Origin: Reddybacter sp041622675
GTDB taxonomy: Bacteria; Pseudomonadota; Gammaproteobacteria; Pseudomonadales; Porticoccaceae
Length of the DNA: 30,717 bases
NCBI GenBank assembly: GCA_041622675.1
Contig: JBFJYH010000031.1
Location: forward strand, 1 to 30,717
Reading direction: 5' to 3'
Made by a program: the position numbers and the translations under genes. Positions 22,853 to 30,453 of this stretch are shown here, piece by piece (position 1 is the first letter of the stretch; each line of letters starts with the position of its first letter). The notes beneath the pieces are model-generated. The model worked only from the letters and a program-made list of their open reading frames with translations. It was not told where the DNA came from and did not search any database.

Positions 22853-23350
22853 ATGAAAGCAGTGCGAAGAATCGTCACAGGTGTTAATGAAAAAGGGCAG
22901 TCTGTTTTTACTCAGGACGAGGGTCGGGAAGACCTTTTTGGCGGCCAAGGTATGGAGGGCTTTATTGACCAGGGCCAATTGGCAATGGCCGACTTATGGA
23001 TGGGCACCCTGCCCGCCAATAATGCAGCTGACAACTTTGGCGAACGTCCGGGAGAATACAGTCTAGACCCCATTCCCGGCACCTTAATGGTGCGTATCGC
23101 CGAGTTCCCCCCAGAACCTGAGGGTACGGCCAAGCCCGGTGCTGGCCTCGATTCTCACCCAGGTTTTCATCAAACCAACACCACCGATATTATTATCGTG
23201 CTGGAGGGCGAGATTTACTCGATGATGGAAACTGAAGAAACATTACTCAAAGCGGGCGATGTATTAATTCAACGTGGCACTAATCACGCTTGGTCTAACC
23301 GCTCTGGCAAAAAAGTCAAAATGGCAGCCATTATGATGAGTACAGAATAG
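22853..23350 (+). CDS. Cupin-domain protein, function unknown
   Basis: A 165-residue protein with one cupin barrel in the C-terminal half: FHQTNTTDIIIVLEGEIYSMM is motif 1 and AGDVLIQRGTNHAWSNRSG motif 2. These provide His and Glu residues that could bind one metal ion, though the first motif has a Thr/Asp arrangement rather than the classical HxH. The N-terminal 100 residues (MKAVRRIVTGVNEKGQSVFT) look like the front of cupin proteins found beside catabolic oxidoreductases. There is no DNA-binding domain, so it is not a cupin regulator. It is divergent from the luciferase-like gene and may act on the same compound; that is inference. Confidence 0.9.
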   Translation: MKAVRRIVTGVNEKGQSVFTQDEGREDLFGGQGMEGFIDQGQLAMADLWMGTLPANNAADNFGERPGEYSLDPIPGTLMVRIAEFPPEPEGTAKPGAGLDSHPGFHQTNTTDIIIVLEGEIYSMMETEETLLKAGDVLIQRGTNHAWSNRSGKKVKMAAIMMSTE

Positions 23351-23360
23351 ATTAGCTTAT

Positions 23361-23396
23361 GAGTATTGGGGCTGTTTAAAGGCAGCCCCAATACTC
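23361..23396 (+). terminator. Strong hairpin after the cupin gene
   Basis: GAGTATTGGGGCTG (23361-23374) and CAGCCCCAATACTC (23383-23396) form a perfect 14-base stem with an eight-base loop, 10 bases after the cupin stop. It lacks a T-tract, but its strength and position suggest a 3' end structure. Confidence 0.6.
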
Positions 23397-23513
23397 CCTT
23401 AAATTGAGTTTATCTTGATGTCCCGCGATCCAAGCCCCGACCTACCTGCCTAGCCGCCATTCAAACGAAGTATTACAATGTGGTTTTTAAATAATGACTA
23501 AAGCACTGTTACT

Positions 23514-23861
23514 ATGATTTGCATCTACCACAATCCTCGTTGTTCAAAATCTCGTCAAACCCTGCAGCTACTCGAAGACAAAGGCATTAATCCTGAGATT
23601 GTGCTCTACCTCGAAACACCTCCCGATAAAACCACTTTGCTGGGTTTACTTGACAAGCTGGCCATGAGCCCACGGCAACTACTGCGTAAAAACGAGGCGG
23701 ACTACAAAGACAACAATCTCAAAGATGACAGCCTTTGCGATGCACAACTGATCGACTTTATGCTCAAATTCCCCAAGCTCATTGAGCGTCCCATTGTTGT
23801 CAATGGTGATAAGGCAGCCCTCGGACGCCCCCCCGAATCCGTACTTGAGATTCTTGAATAA
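23514..23861 (+). CDS. ArsC-family (glutaredoxin-type) arsenate reductase-like protein
   Basis: A 115-residue thioredoxin-fold protein of the ArsC/YfgD type. The active Cys is Cys10 in HNPRCSKSRQT. The three arginines that line the oxyanion site in ArsC have counterparts in LLRKNE, IERPIVV and LGRPPE. Arsenate reduction with glutathione and glutaredoxin is the family activity, but chromosomal copies such as YfgD, with no arsenic efflux gene nearby, may have another role; none is seen here. Proximity to a DUF2069 gene and hda matches the chromosomal YfgD-type locus of pseudomonads. The ATG has no strong ribosome binding site. Confidence 0.92.
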   Translation: MICIYHNPRCSKSRQTLQLLEDKGINPEIVLYLETPPDKTTLLGLLDKLAMSPRQLLRKNEADYKDNNLKDDSLCDAQLIDFMLKFPKLIERPIVVNGDKAALGRPPESVLEILE

Positions 23862-23929
23862 ATGCCAGTTACCAGCAGATGGGCCACCGGGCTGAAATGT
23901 AAATGCCAATCTCATAAGGTCTTACGTTT

Positions 23930-24307
23930 TTGAAAGAGCTTAACGAATTAATCAAAAAAGCCCGAATAATTACTCATCTTAGCTATGGACTGCTCGTCGT
24001 CAGCCTTATTGGTGGTGGCCTAATTAGCCACACGCCGGTGATATTACTCGTCTTCGCTGTAGCACCCCTGTTAATTTTTATCCCGGGTCTACGCAAAGAA
24101 AAGCACCGTTCTATTAGTCTACTGTGCTTTGTCACCTTGCTTTATTTTACGGCGATAGTCGCTAACTTGTTTGAACCTGATCGCTCAGCCTTCGATGTCA
24201 GTGCGGTTATTGCTGTGGTGACACTCTTTGTCACTTCGATGATGTACAGCCGCTGGTTGCAACGACGCAAAGCCAAGCCAAGCATCGATTACAGTAACGA
24301 GTGCTAA
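23930..24307 (+). CDS. DUF2069-like small integral membrane protein
   Basis: A 125-residue protein starting with TTG at 23930 after TAAGGT. It has four hydrophobic segments at about 15-33, 37-55, 62-80 and 88-106 (YGLLVVSLIGGGLI, VILLVFAVAPLLIFIPGL, ISLLCFVTLLYFTAIVANLF, VSAVIAVVTLFVTSMMY) and a basic C-terminal tail (RWLQRRKAKP). Shape, LLCFVTLLYF and position after an ArsC-like gene fit DUF2069. Function unknown. It lies 68 bases downstream of the ArsC-like gene and 73 bases ahead of sppA. Confidence 0.8.
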   Translation: MKELNELIKKARIITHLSYGLLVVSLIGGGLISHTPVILLVFAVAPLLIFIPGLRKEKHRSISLLCFVTLLYFTAIVANLFEPDRSAFDVSAVIAVVTLFVTSMMYSRWLQRRKAKPSIDYSNEC

Positions 24308-24380
24308 ATCAAACGTCATCGCAGCACTGTATGAAATCAACTATCAACCACAACAGACCGCAAACCCGGAGATCACAACT

Positions 24381-26255
24381 GTGACAGGAAGTACGCAGGA
24401 CAAGAGACAACGGGGCTTTTTCAGAGCGATATTTTCTCTGATTGGCACCGTTGTTAAATTTCTTCGCTCGGCGATTAGCTTACTGGTGCTGATCTTTATG
24501 ATCAGCGTCATCGTCAGCCTGTTCTCAGACAACGTCAAACCACTGCCTGAACAAGCTTTTTTGCGCCTAATGCCCAGTGGCATCCTCGTTGAGCAGCTGA
24601 GTTACACCGACCCCTTCTCACAAATTATCGGGCAGGGTGCACAGCATGCTCCTGAAACACTGGTCAGTGATCTTACCGATGCGTTAAAAATTGCCAAGGA
24701 CGACCCACAAATTACCGGGCTTGTACTCGAACTCGATTATTTAGCAGGCGGAGGCATTAGCAAACTACAAACCATTGGCTCTGCTCTTAGCGATTTTAAA
24801 AGCAGTGGTAAGCCGGTGATAGCCATTGGTAATAACTTTAGCCAAGAGCAATACTTTCTAGCCAGCTTTGCTGATGAAATCCACCTCAACCCAATGGGCA
24901 CCATCGTTCTCAATGGCTACGGCTCCTACCATTCTTACTTTAAAGACGCCCTCAATAACTTAAAGATTAATTTCCATGTATTTCGCGTCGGTGACTATAA
25001 AGACGCAGTAGAGCCGTTTGTTCGCAATAATATGTCCACTGCGGCAAAGGCCCAGGCATCACTCTGGCTCAATGAACTTTGGCAGGCTTATAGGGGTAGT
25101 GTCGAAAATAACCGTCAACTCCCCCCCGGCAGTATCGACAATTATGTTAATAATATGAGCCAAAATCTCAATCTGACCTCTGGCAATGGCGCCCACCTCG
25201 CCCTACAACACGGCCTAGTGGACCACCTCAGCCCCCGGCCTGCCGTACGTAAACGACTGACGTCAATGGCTGGACAGAACGAGAAAAAAGACGACTATCT
25301 ACACGTCGATGTGGATGAATACTTATTCCATCAAAACCTCCGACTCTCTAAGGCACCGAGCAAAGACAAAATTGCCTTGATTGTCGCCAAGGGCACCATC
25401 TACGACGGTGAGCAACCAGAGGGTGATATCGGCAGTAAAAGTTTCAGTAACTTAATTGCCAAAGTACGTAAAAATAAAGATATTCGCGCTCTGGTATTAC
25501 GCATTGATAGCCCAGGGGGAAGCGCTTTTGCCTCTGAAGTAATACGCAGTGAAATTGAACAAATCCAGGACAGCGGTATTCCCGTTGTTGTGTCCATGGG
25601 GTCCCTCGCCGCATCCGGCGGCTATTGGATTGCAGCGGGTGCAGACCAAATCTGGGCCTTGCCCACTACGATCACTGGCTCTATTGGCGTATTTGGAGTT
25701 GTTCCTACCTTTGAAAATACGTTGGCAACATTGGGTATTTACAATGACGGTATTGGCACCTCACCCATCGCTGATATTTATCATCTCGACCGCCCCATGA
25801 GCCCCCAAGCTAAGCAATTGATCCAATTGAGTGTCAATAACATCTACCAGCAATTCCTTGACCTGGTCGCGAGTGGACGAAACAGTACGCCTACAAAAAT
25901 TCATGAAATAGCTCAAGGCCGTGTGTGGACGGGCCGCAAAGCTAAAGAGCTGGGACTTGTCGATAAGCTGGGAGGTCTGGATGACGCCATTGCGGCTGCC
26001 GCAACTCTGGCCTCACTGGATGACTATGAGCTGATCGATATTAAACCGACCCTCAACTTCCAGCAGCAGCTACTAAAACAACTGTCCAGAGGGGTGCAAA
26101 AAACCTCACAAAATCTTGGTTTCAAATCCGCGCAAAACCCTTTACTAAGCCCCGCCCTGAACCAGTATGTAAAGCAATTATTGGCACAAACCTATCTCGG
26201 CGAAAAGGCACCTGGGCATTTGTATTTACAGTGCTTGCAATGTCGTGTTGATTGA
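24381..26255 (+). CDS. sppA: Signal peptide peptidase SppA, 67K type
   Basis: Inner-membrane serine/lysine protease of family S49 that degrades released signal peptides. The 624 residues start with GTG at 24381. One N-terminal membrane helix (FLRSAISLLVLIFMISVIVSLF) is followed by two tandem S49 domains, the arrangement of E. coli SppA. Lys207 in RVGDYKDAVEPF (first domain) and Ser412 in SLAASGGYW (second domain) correspond to the E. coli dyad Lys209/Ser409. RIDSPGG in the second domain and TTITGSIGVFG are also typical. It is convergent with hda, separated by a short gap with a hairpin. Its place here between a DUF2069 gene and hda is not the order I know from pseudomonads. Confidence 0.96.
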   Translation: MTGSTQDKRQRGFFRAIFSLIGTVVKFLRSAISLLVLIFMISVIVSLFSDNVKPLPEQAFLRLMPSGILVEQLSYTDPFSQIIGQGAQHAPETLVSDLTDALKIAKDDPQITGLVLELDYLAGGGISKLQTIGSALSDFKSSGKPVIAIGNNFSQEQYFLASFADEIHLNPMGTIVLNGYGSYHSYFKDALNNLKINFHVFRVGDYKDAVEPFVRNNMSTAAKAQASLWLNELWQAYRGSVENNRQLPPGSIDNYVNNMSQNLNLTSGNGAHLALQHGLVDHLSPRPAVRKRLTSMAGQNEKKDDYLHVDVDEYLFHQNLRLSKAPSKDKIALIVAKGTIYDGEQPEGDIGSKSFSNLIAKVRKNKDIRALVLRIDSPGGSAFASEVIRSEIEQIQDSGIPVVVSMGSLAASGGYWIAAGADQIWALPTTITGSIGVFGVVPTFENTLATLGIYNDGIGTSPIADIYHLDRPMSPQAKQLIQLSVNNIYQQFLDLVASGRNSTPTKIHEIAQGRVWTGRKAKELGLVDKLGGLDDAIAAAATLASLDDYELIDIKPTLNFQQQLLKQLSRGVQKTSQNLGFKSAQNPLLSPALNQYVKQLLAQTYLGEKAPGHLYLQCLQCRVD

Positions 26256-26257
26256 CA

Positions 26258-26278
26258 CTGCCCTATACTATAGGGCAG
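26258..26278. terminator. Palindromic hairpin between sppA and hda
   Basis: CTGCCCTAT (26258-26266) and ATAGGGCAG (26270-26278) form a perfect 9-base stem with a three-base loop directly after the sppA stop, 19 bases from the hda end. No clear T-tract on either side; a 3' end for both convergent genes is plausible. Confidence 0.55.
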
Positions 26279-26296
26279 CTAGAAAATCGGCTCATA

Positions 26297-27019
26297 CTAC
26301 CAATTGAAGGCTTTTTTCATTAAAGGGATTGTTGCCTTACTCTGATATTGCAAGGCGAAACCATCTAATTTGTGCAAGTGGTCAATGAGTGAGTGAAGGT
26401 CACGAGGGGCTCGGTTCATTAAAAAACTCAGGGCATCTTCACTCATCATTAAGCCCAGGCGCATAGCCCGAAACGAGACGATGGCAGCTTTTTCTTCATC
26501 ACTATAAAGCGGCAGCTGAAATACCGTACTCGCAGCTAGTCTCGACTCTAAATCAGCCAGTTGAATTGATAGTGCACGAGGCGCAGCGCTGGCACTAAAC
26601 AATAGCCTACCTTCCGCGGCTGACACCGCATTTAATAGGTGAAACAACCCTTCCTCCCAGTCAGGTAAGCCAGCCACCGCCTGTACATTATCGAGACAAA
26701 CTAACTGACAACCCTCTAAACCCTGTAGCACGTCTTGAGCGGGGTAATTGGCCATCGCCTCCAAAGGCAAGTATTGAATACGTTGCTCACACGCTGTCGC
26801 CTCATGACAAGCCGCCTGTAATAGATGAGTTAAACCCGTACCACTGGCACCCCATAGAAATATATTTCCAGAGGGACACAAAACGCTTCCTGGCTCGAAC
26901 AACGCTTTAAACACGCTCAATGCTTGTTGATGTGGGCTTAGGGGAGTACTTAAAAAATTGTCAAAAAGCATGCCATCAGCAAGTGAAACAGGCAAACTCA
27001 GTTGTTGGACTAACATCAA
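26297..27019 (-). CDS. hda: DnaA regulatory inactivator Hda
   Basis: AAA+ protein that, with the DNA-loaded beta clamp, stimulates ATP hydrolysis by DnaA to limit re-initiation. The 240 residues match Hda (E. coli about 233). The N-terminal QLSLPVSL is the clamp-binding motif. FDNFLSTPLSPHQQAL is the DnaA-like start, VCLDNVQAVAG the Walker B region, and the C-terminal MNRAPRDLHSLIDHLHKLDGFALQ holds the arginine-finger/sensor segment. The Walker A loop reads GASGTGLTH, with Leu63 where canonical P-loops have Lys and many Hda proteins have Arg. The ATG one codon in is an alternative start. It follows the DUF2066 gene with a one-base gap, so the two are co-translated. Confidence 0.93.
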   Translation of the reverse strand: MMLVQQLSLPVSLADGMLFDNFLSTPLSPHQQALSVFKALFEPGSVLCPSGNIFLWGASGTGLTHLLQAACHEATACEQRIQYLPLEAMANYPAQDVLQGLEGCQLVCLDNVQAVAGLPDWEEGLFHLLNAVSAAEGRLLFSASAAPRALSIQLADLESRLAASTVFQLPLYSDEEKAAIVSFRAMRLGLMMSEDALSFLMNRAPRDLHSLIDHLHKLDGFALQYQSKATIPLMKKAFNW

Positions 27020-27020
27020 T

Positions 27021-28202
27021 TTAACGTACTGCTTGCCAGCGAAAATGCTCAGTGCTAATTCTTGGAGGTGAGCTCGATAGCTGTGAATTTGATGGCTGAG
27101 AGGGCATTACAGAGAGCTCAAAATCGTCACTGCTTACTTGTCTGACACGTGATAACCGTGGCTCTTTATTCAGCGCTCGCAATAAAACTCGCGATTCCCC
27201 TTCCATGGTCAGATCGAGAACCAGGATATCGCCTTCAATACTGCGTACTTTAATCACATTTACGATTTCCAATCCTTCGAGAAAGCTAGTGAGCTGTGTA
27301 AAAGCTGTAAAGTTGCCGACATTCTCTACCACCAAACGAAACAAATTTGTTGCGGTATCAGCGTAATAAGACATTTGTTGAGCAAAGTGATCGGCAACTT
27401 GATCAACACTGGCACTCACAAACTCATCACTTGAACCCGCCTGTAATGTATTGAGTAACGCGCCATTCGCAGTAAAATCTTTCTTGAGTCCACCAAGATA
27501 CCAAGAACCCCTGACCCCCCCACTGGAAAGCTGGCTGTAACGTAACACCAGCCAGTGATCAACACTATAGCGTGTTGCCGCATCCTGTAATTGACCCTGG
27601 TTGAGAGACCAAGCAGCCAGTGCGTCCAAAGCCAAACGATCACCAAGATCGTACAAAGGCAGTTGAAAAGGTAGACCGCGACGCGCAAAACTCGCTTCTA
27701 AACTCCGAGGCAAGTCATCCTCATCGACAAAGCGATACCCCGACGCGGTTTGTTCGACTACCCATACCAAAATTTCAGGACGATTCGACGGCCAAATGGG
27801 CAAACCGAGGGTACGTATTAATTCATCGATAGAAGCCTTGGCAAATTGCACGGACAAACGCACAGCCTGCGGCATCTGTTCAGTCGCAGCCTGTTCGCCA
27901 TTTAGCACTTGATTTTCTATCAGTGAAGCAGGATCGTACTGCTGCAAATATGCGTATTTCACCATATAGTTGTTAGCTTTAGCTAAAGCTTGGCCCACCC
28001 CTCGGTGGGCCACTATATTTTTTGCGCCTGTGGTTTTAATTAATACTTCCGCCAAAGCCAACGAAAAGCCCTTTTGACGCTGAATAGTACTCTGGTCAGA
28101 CACGCTAACCGTTGCGGAATACAAATCCTTGACAGTGGCGGCAAGTGCCAATTGCGGTAAATTCACCAAAAAAGCGATCAGTAATACTTTACATATATTC
28201 AT
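27021..28202 (-). CDS. DUF2066 exported protein
   Basis: A 393-residue protein with a signal peptide (MNICKVLLIAFLVNLPQLALA, cut near residue 22) followed by the DUF2066 domain: VSVSDQSTIQRQKGFSLALAEVLIKTTG, ANNYMVKYAYLQQ, then LPIWPSNRPEILVWVV. The C-terminal part (ENVGNFTAFTQLTSFLEGLEIVNVIKVRSIEGD) looks like a small ligand- or protein-binding domain, and the last 35 residues are Ser/Pro-rich. The function of the family is unknown. Its place between purM and hda is conserved in pseudomonads and relatives. It runs into hda with one base between. Confidence 0.92.
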   Translation of the reverse strand: MNICKVLLIAFLVNLPQLALAATVKDLYSATVSVSDQSTIQRQKGFSLALAEVLIKTTGAKNIVAHRGVGQALAKANNYMVKYAYLQQYDPASLIENQVLNGEQAATEQMPQAVRLSVQFAKASIDELIRTLGLPIWPSNRPEILVWVVEQTASGYRFVDEDDLPRSLEASFARRGLPFQLPLYDLGDRLALDALAAWSLNQGQLQDAATRYSVDHWLVLRYSQLSSGGVRGSWYLGGLKKDFTANGALLNTLQAGSSDEFVSASVDQVADHFAQQMSYYADTATNLFRLVVENVGNFTAFTQLTSFLEGLEIVNVIKVRSIEGDILVLDLTMEGESRVLLRALNKEPRLSRVRQVSSDDFELSVMPSQPSNSQLSSSPPRISTEHFRWQAVR

Positions 28203-28528
28203 GGCGCGATTGTATCAGCCTAGCCACGCTCAGGGCAGCCACAAGCGAAGTCAAAAGCTTTCTGCTAGCCACTTTTAACAATGGTTCAGAATAAGTCCCT
28301 CAATTCAAACCCCACTCACACTTTTCAAAAGGGTTCAAAAGACCAAAACTAGATAATTGTCATTCATTGATAACGGTATCGGGATGAAGGCCTACAAGCG
28401 ATATAATTAGCCAAGTGATACGGCTAGGATGCTATAAGTCTCAAGAAAAAATTCCACTCAAAGTAAAGTTCCACCTGCTTTTCTTCGCCAGTCCCTATAA
28501 AATACGCACTTTAATCAGGATAGTTCCC
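28203..28528. other. Divergent promoter region of the DUF2066 gene and purM
   Basis: 326 bases between the DUF2066 start and the chosen purM start. I see small repeats (CTTTT-C-AAAAG near 28320) and GATAACGGTATCGGGAT-like sequence near 28370, but no convincing PurR box and no small gene with a ribosome binding site. It must contain both promoters. Confidence 0.5.
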
Positions 28529-29575
28529 ATGAGTCAGAAGCAGCCCCCTTCAATCACCTATAAAGACGCCGGCGTTGATATTGAGGCAGGTAATGCTCTG
28601 GTGGAGCGTATTAAACAGGTTGCAGTTCGCACTCGACGTCCTGAGGTTATGGCTGGGCTAGGTGGCTTTGGCGCCCTGTGCAAAATCCCCGCGGGCTATA
28701 AAGAGCCGGTTCTGGTTTCTGGTACCGATGGTGTTGGCACCAAACTGCGCCTAGCCATCGACCTGAAAAAACACGATACGGTCGGTATAGATCTAGTGGC
28801 GATGTGCGTCAATGACCTTATTGTCTGTGGTGCCGAACCCCTGTTTTTTCTCGATTACTACGCTACAGGCAAACTCGATATTGACATCGCCGCCGCGGTT
28901 GTCACGGGTATCGGTAAAGGCTGCGAGCTATCGAGCTGCTCACTGGTCGGAGGCGAAACCGCTGAAATGCCCGGCATGTATGAAGGTGAAGATTATGACC
29001 TAGCGGGCTTTTGTGTCGGTGTGGTTGAAAACGACGATATTATCGATGGTAAAGAAGTCGCTGCCGGCGACGTGCTCATTGGCCTCGAATCTAGCGGCCC
29101 TCACTCCAACGGATATTCACTGATTCGCAAAATACTCAAGGTCAACGAAGTTGACCCAGCGACGGTTGACCTCGATGGACAAAACCTAGCAGACACTCTT
29201 CTTACGCCAACGCGCATTTATGTACAATCACTGCTCCACCTTATTCGCGAAAGTAAAGTCCACGCTTTGGCCCACATTACCGGCGGCGGTTTGTTAGAGA
29301 ATATCCCCCGTGTCTTGCCCGAGAATACCAAGGCATTGATTGATAGCAACACTTGGACCCTACCCCCTGTTTTCCAGTGGCTACAAGAAAAAGGCAATAT
29401 TTCCACTACTGAGATGTATCGCACCTTTAACTGTGGCATTGGCATGGTGGTTTGTGTCCCCGAATCTGAAACCGACACAGCACTCGGCTTATTGGCCGCA
29501 GCAGGTGAAAAGGCCATTGTAATTGGTTCTATTGCAGCGGCTAAACCCGGTGAAGAGGTTGTCGAGCTGAACTAA
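28529..29575 (+). CDS. purM: Phosphoribosylformylglycinamidine cyclo-ligase (AIR synthetase)
   Basis: Fifth step of purine synthesis: ATP-dependent closure of FGAM to aminoimidazole ribonucleotide, in the cytoplasm. I chose the ATG at 28529 (MSQKQPPSITYKDAGVDI), which follows AGGA, over the longer frame from 28415. The product is 348 residues (E. coli 345). ITYKDAGVDIEAGNALV, VSGTDGVGTKLRLA, DLVAMCVNDLIVCGAEPLFFLDYYA, GGETAEMPGMY and HITGGGLLENIPRVLP are the classical PurM blocks. The usual next gene, purN, is not present downstream. Divergent from the DUF2066/hda operon. Confidence 0.97.
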   Translation: MSQKQPPSITYKDAGVDIEAGNALVERIKQVAVRTRRPEVMAGLGGFGALCKIPAGYKEPVLVSGTDGVGTKLRLAIDLKKHDTVGIDLVAMCVNDLIVCGAEPLFFLDYYATGKLDIDIAAAVVTGIGKGCELSSCSLVGGETAEMPGMYEGEDYDLAGFCVGVVENDDIIDGKEVAAGDVLIGLESSGPHSNGYSLIRKILKVNEVDPATVDLDGQNLADTLLTPTRIYVQSLLHLIRESKVHALAHITGGGLLENIPRVLPENTKALIDSNTWTLPPVFQWLQEKGNISTTEMYRTFNCGIGMVVCVPESETDTALGLLAAAGEKAIVIGSIAAAKPGEEVVELN

Positions 29576-29670
29576 GTTAAGGACAGCAACTCGAAGTTCA
29601 TGACCTTAAAAAAATCTGAGCAACGTGTTAAATACATAATGGTACTGGTTTCTACTGCAAGGGATTACTA

Positions 29671-30402
29671 ATGGCGCCCCCTTTTAACAAAGTATCTTGT
29701 ATTGTTCGCAGATTCCTTATCTTCTGTCTGTTAAATGCCCCGCTTCTCAATACCGAAGCAGCCTCTCTGTCACCCCTACAACTTTATCAAGCAAGTTACA
29801 GCGCCACATACAACGGTATTCCAATAGAGGCTGAACGCGAACTGGTTAAGCTTGAGTACGGCTATCGTCTTGAAACATCGGTGAGTAATTTAATTGCCAA
29901 AATGCAAGAAATAGAGCAAATCCACCTCGACTCCGAGGGCGCTATTCTCATTGACGGTTATAATTCAAAGCGCTCTTTTTTGGGTAGCAAACGCCAAGAA
30001 CAACTGGTCATCAATCATCAGCACAACAAGGCCGTTTATACCCATAAGAAAAAAAGGCGTGAAATCGACCTACAGCCGGGCCTTCTCGGCCCAATTAGCT
30101 ATCAACTACAATTGCGCCGCGATCTTGCCCTCCATGAATCCTCCCTTGAATATATGGTCATTTCCCATGGCAAGATCAAACACTATCACTTTGAACGTCT
30201 TGGTAAAGAAACAATCACCACCGAGCTCGGCGATATCGACACAATTAAAATACGCCGTGTGCGAGACAAACAGGATCGCGAAACAATTTTTTGGATGGCT
30301 AAAAATTACGCTTATCTTCCAGTCAAAATTTGGCAGCGAGAAGAGGATGGAGAAAGCTACGAAATGCTATTAAAGTCACTGACTTTAGAAGACAGAGAGT
30401 AG
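29671..30402 (+). CDS. DUF3108 exported protein
   Basis: A 243-residue protein with an N-terminal hydrophobic export signal (about residues 13-31, RRFLIFCLLNAPLLNTEAAS). The remainder is a beta-rich domain: YQASYSATYNGIPIEAERELV at the start, YRLETSVSNLIAKMQEIEQ, and IWQREEDGESYEMLLKSL at the end. This pattern (exported, 'a.Y...y.G...g....l') is DUF3108, whose members are often found just after purN. It starts 95 bases after purM here. A ribosome binding site (AAGGGA) precedes the ATG. Family function unknown; an envelope role is likely from the signal peptide. Confidence 0.88.
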   Translation: MAPPFNKVSCIVRRFLIFCLLNAPLLNTEAASLSPLQLYQASYSATYNGIPIEAERELVKLEYGYRLETSVSNLIAKMQEIEQIHLDSEGAILIDGYNSKRSFLGSKRQEQLVINHQHNKAVYTHKKKRREIDLQPGLLGPISYQLQLRRDLALHESSLEYMVISHGKIKHYHFERLGKETITTELGDIDTIKIRRVRDKQDRETIFWMAKNYAYLPVKIWQREEDGESYEMLLKSLTLEDRE

Positions 30403-30453
30403 TCGCCCCCGAAGCCTTTGGTTTAGAATGACACGCTAAAAAAGGAGTACGCT

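Noticed and set aside
23514..23861. Arsenic resistance operon
   Set aside because: Only an ArsC-like gene is present; no arsB, acr3 or arsR nearby.
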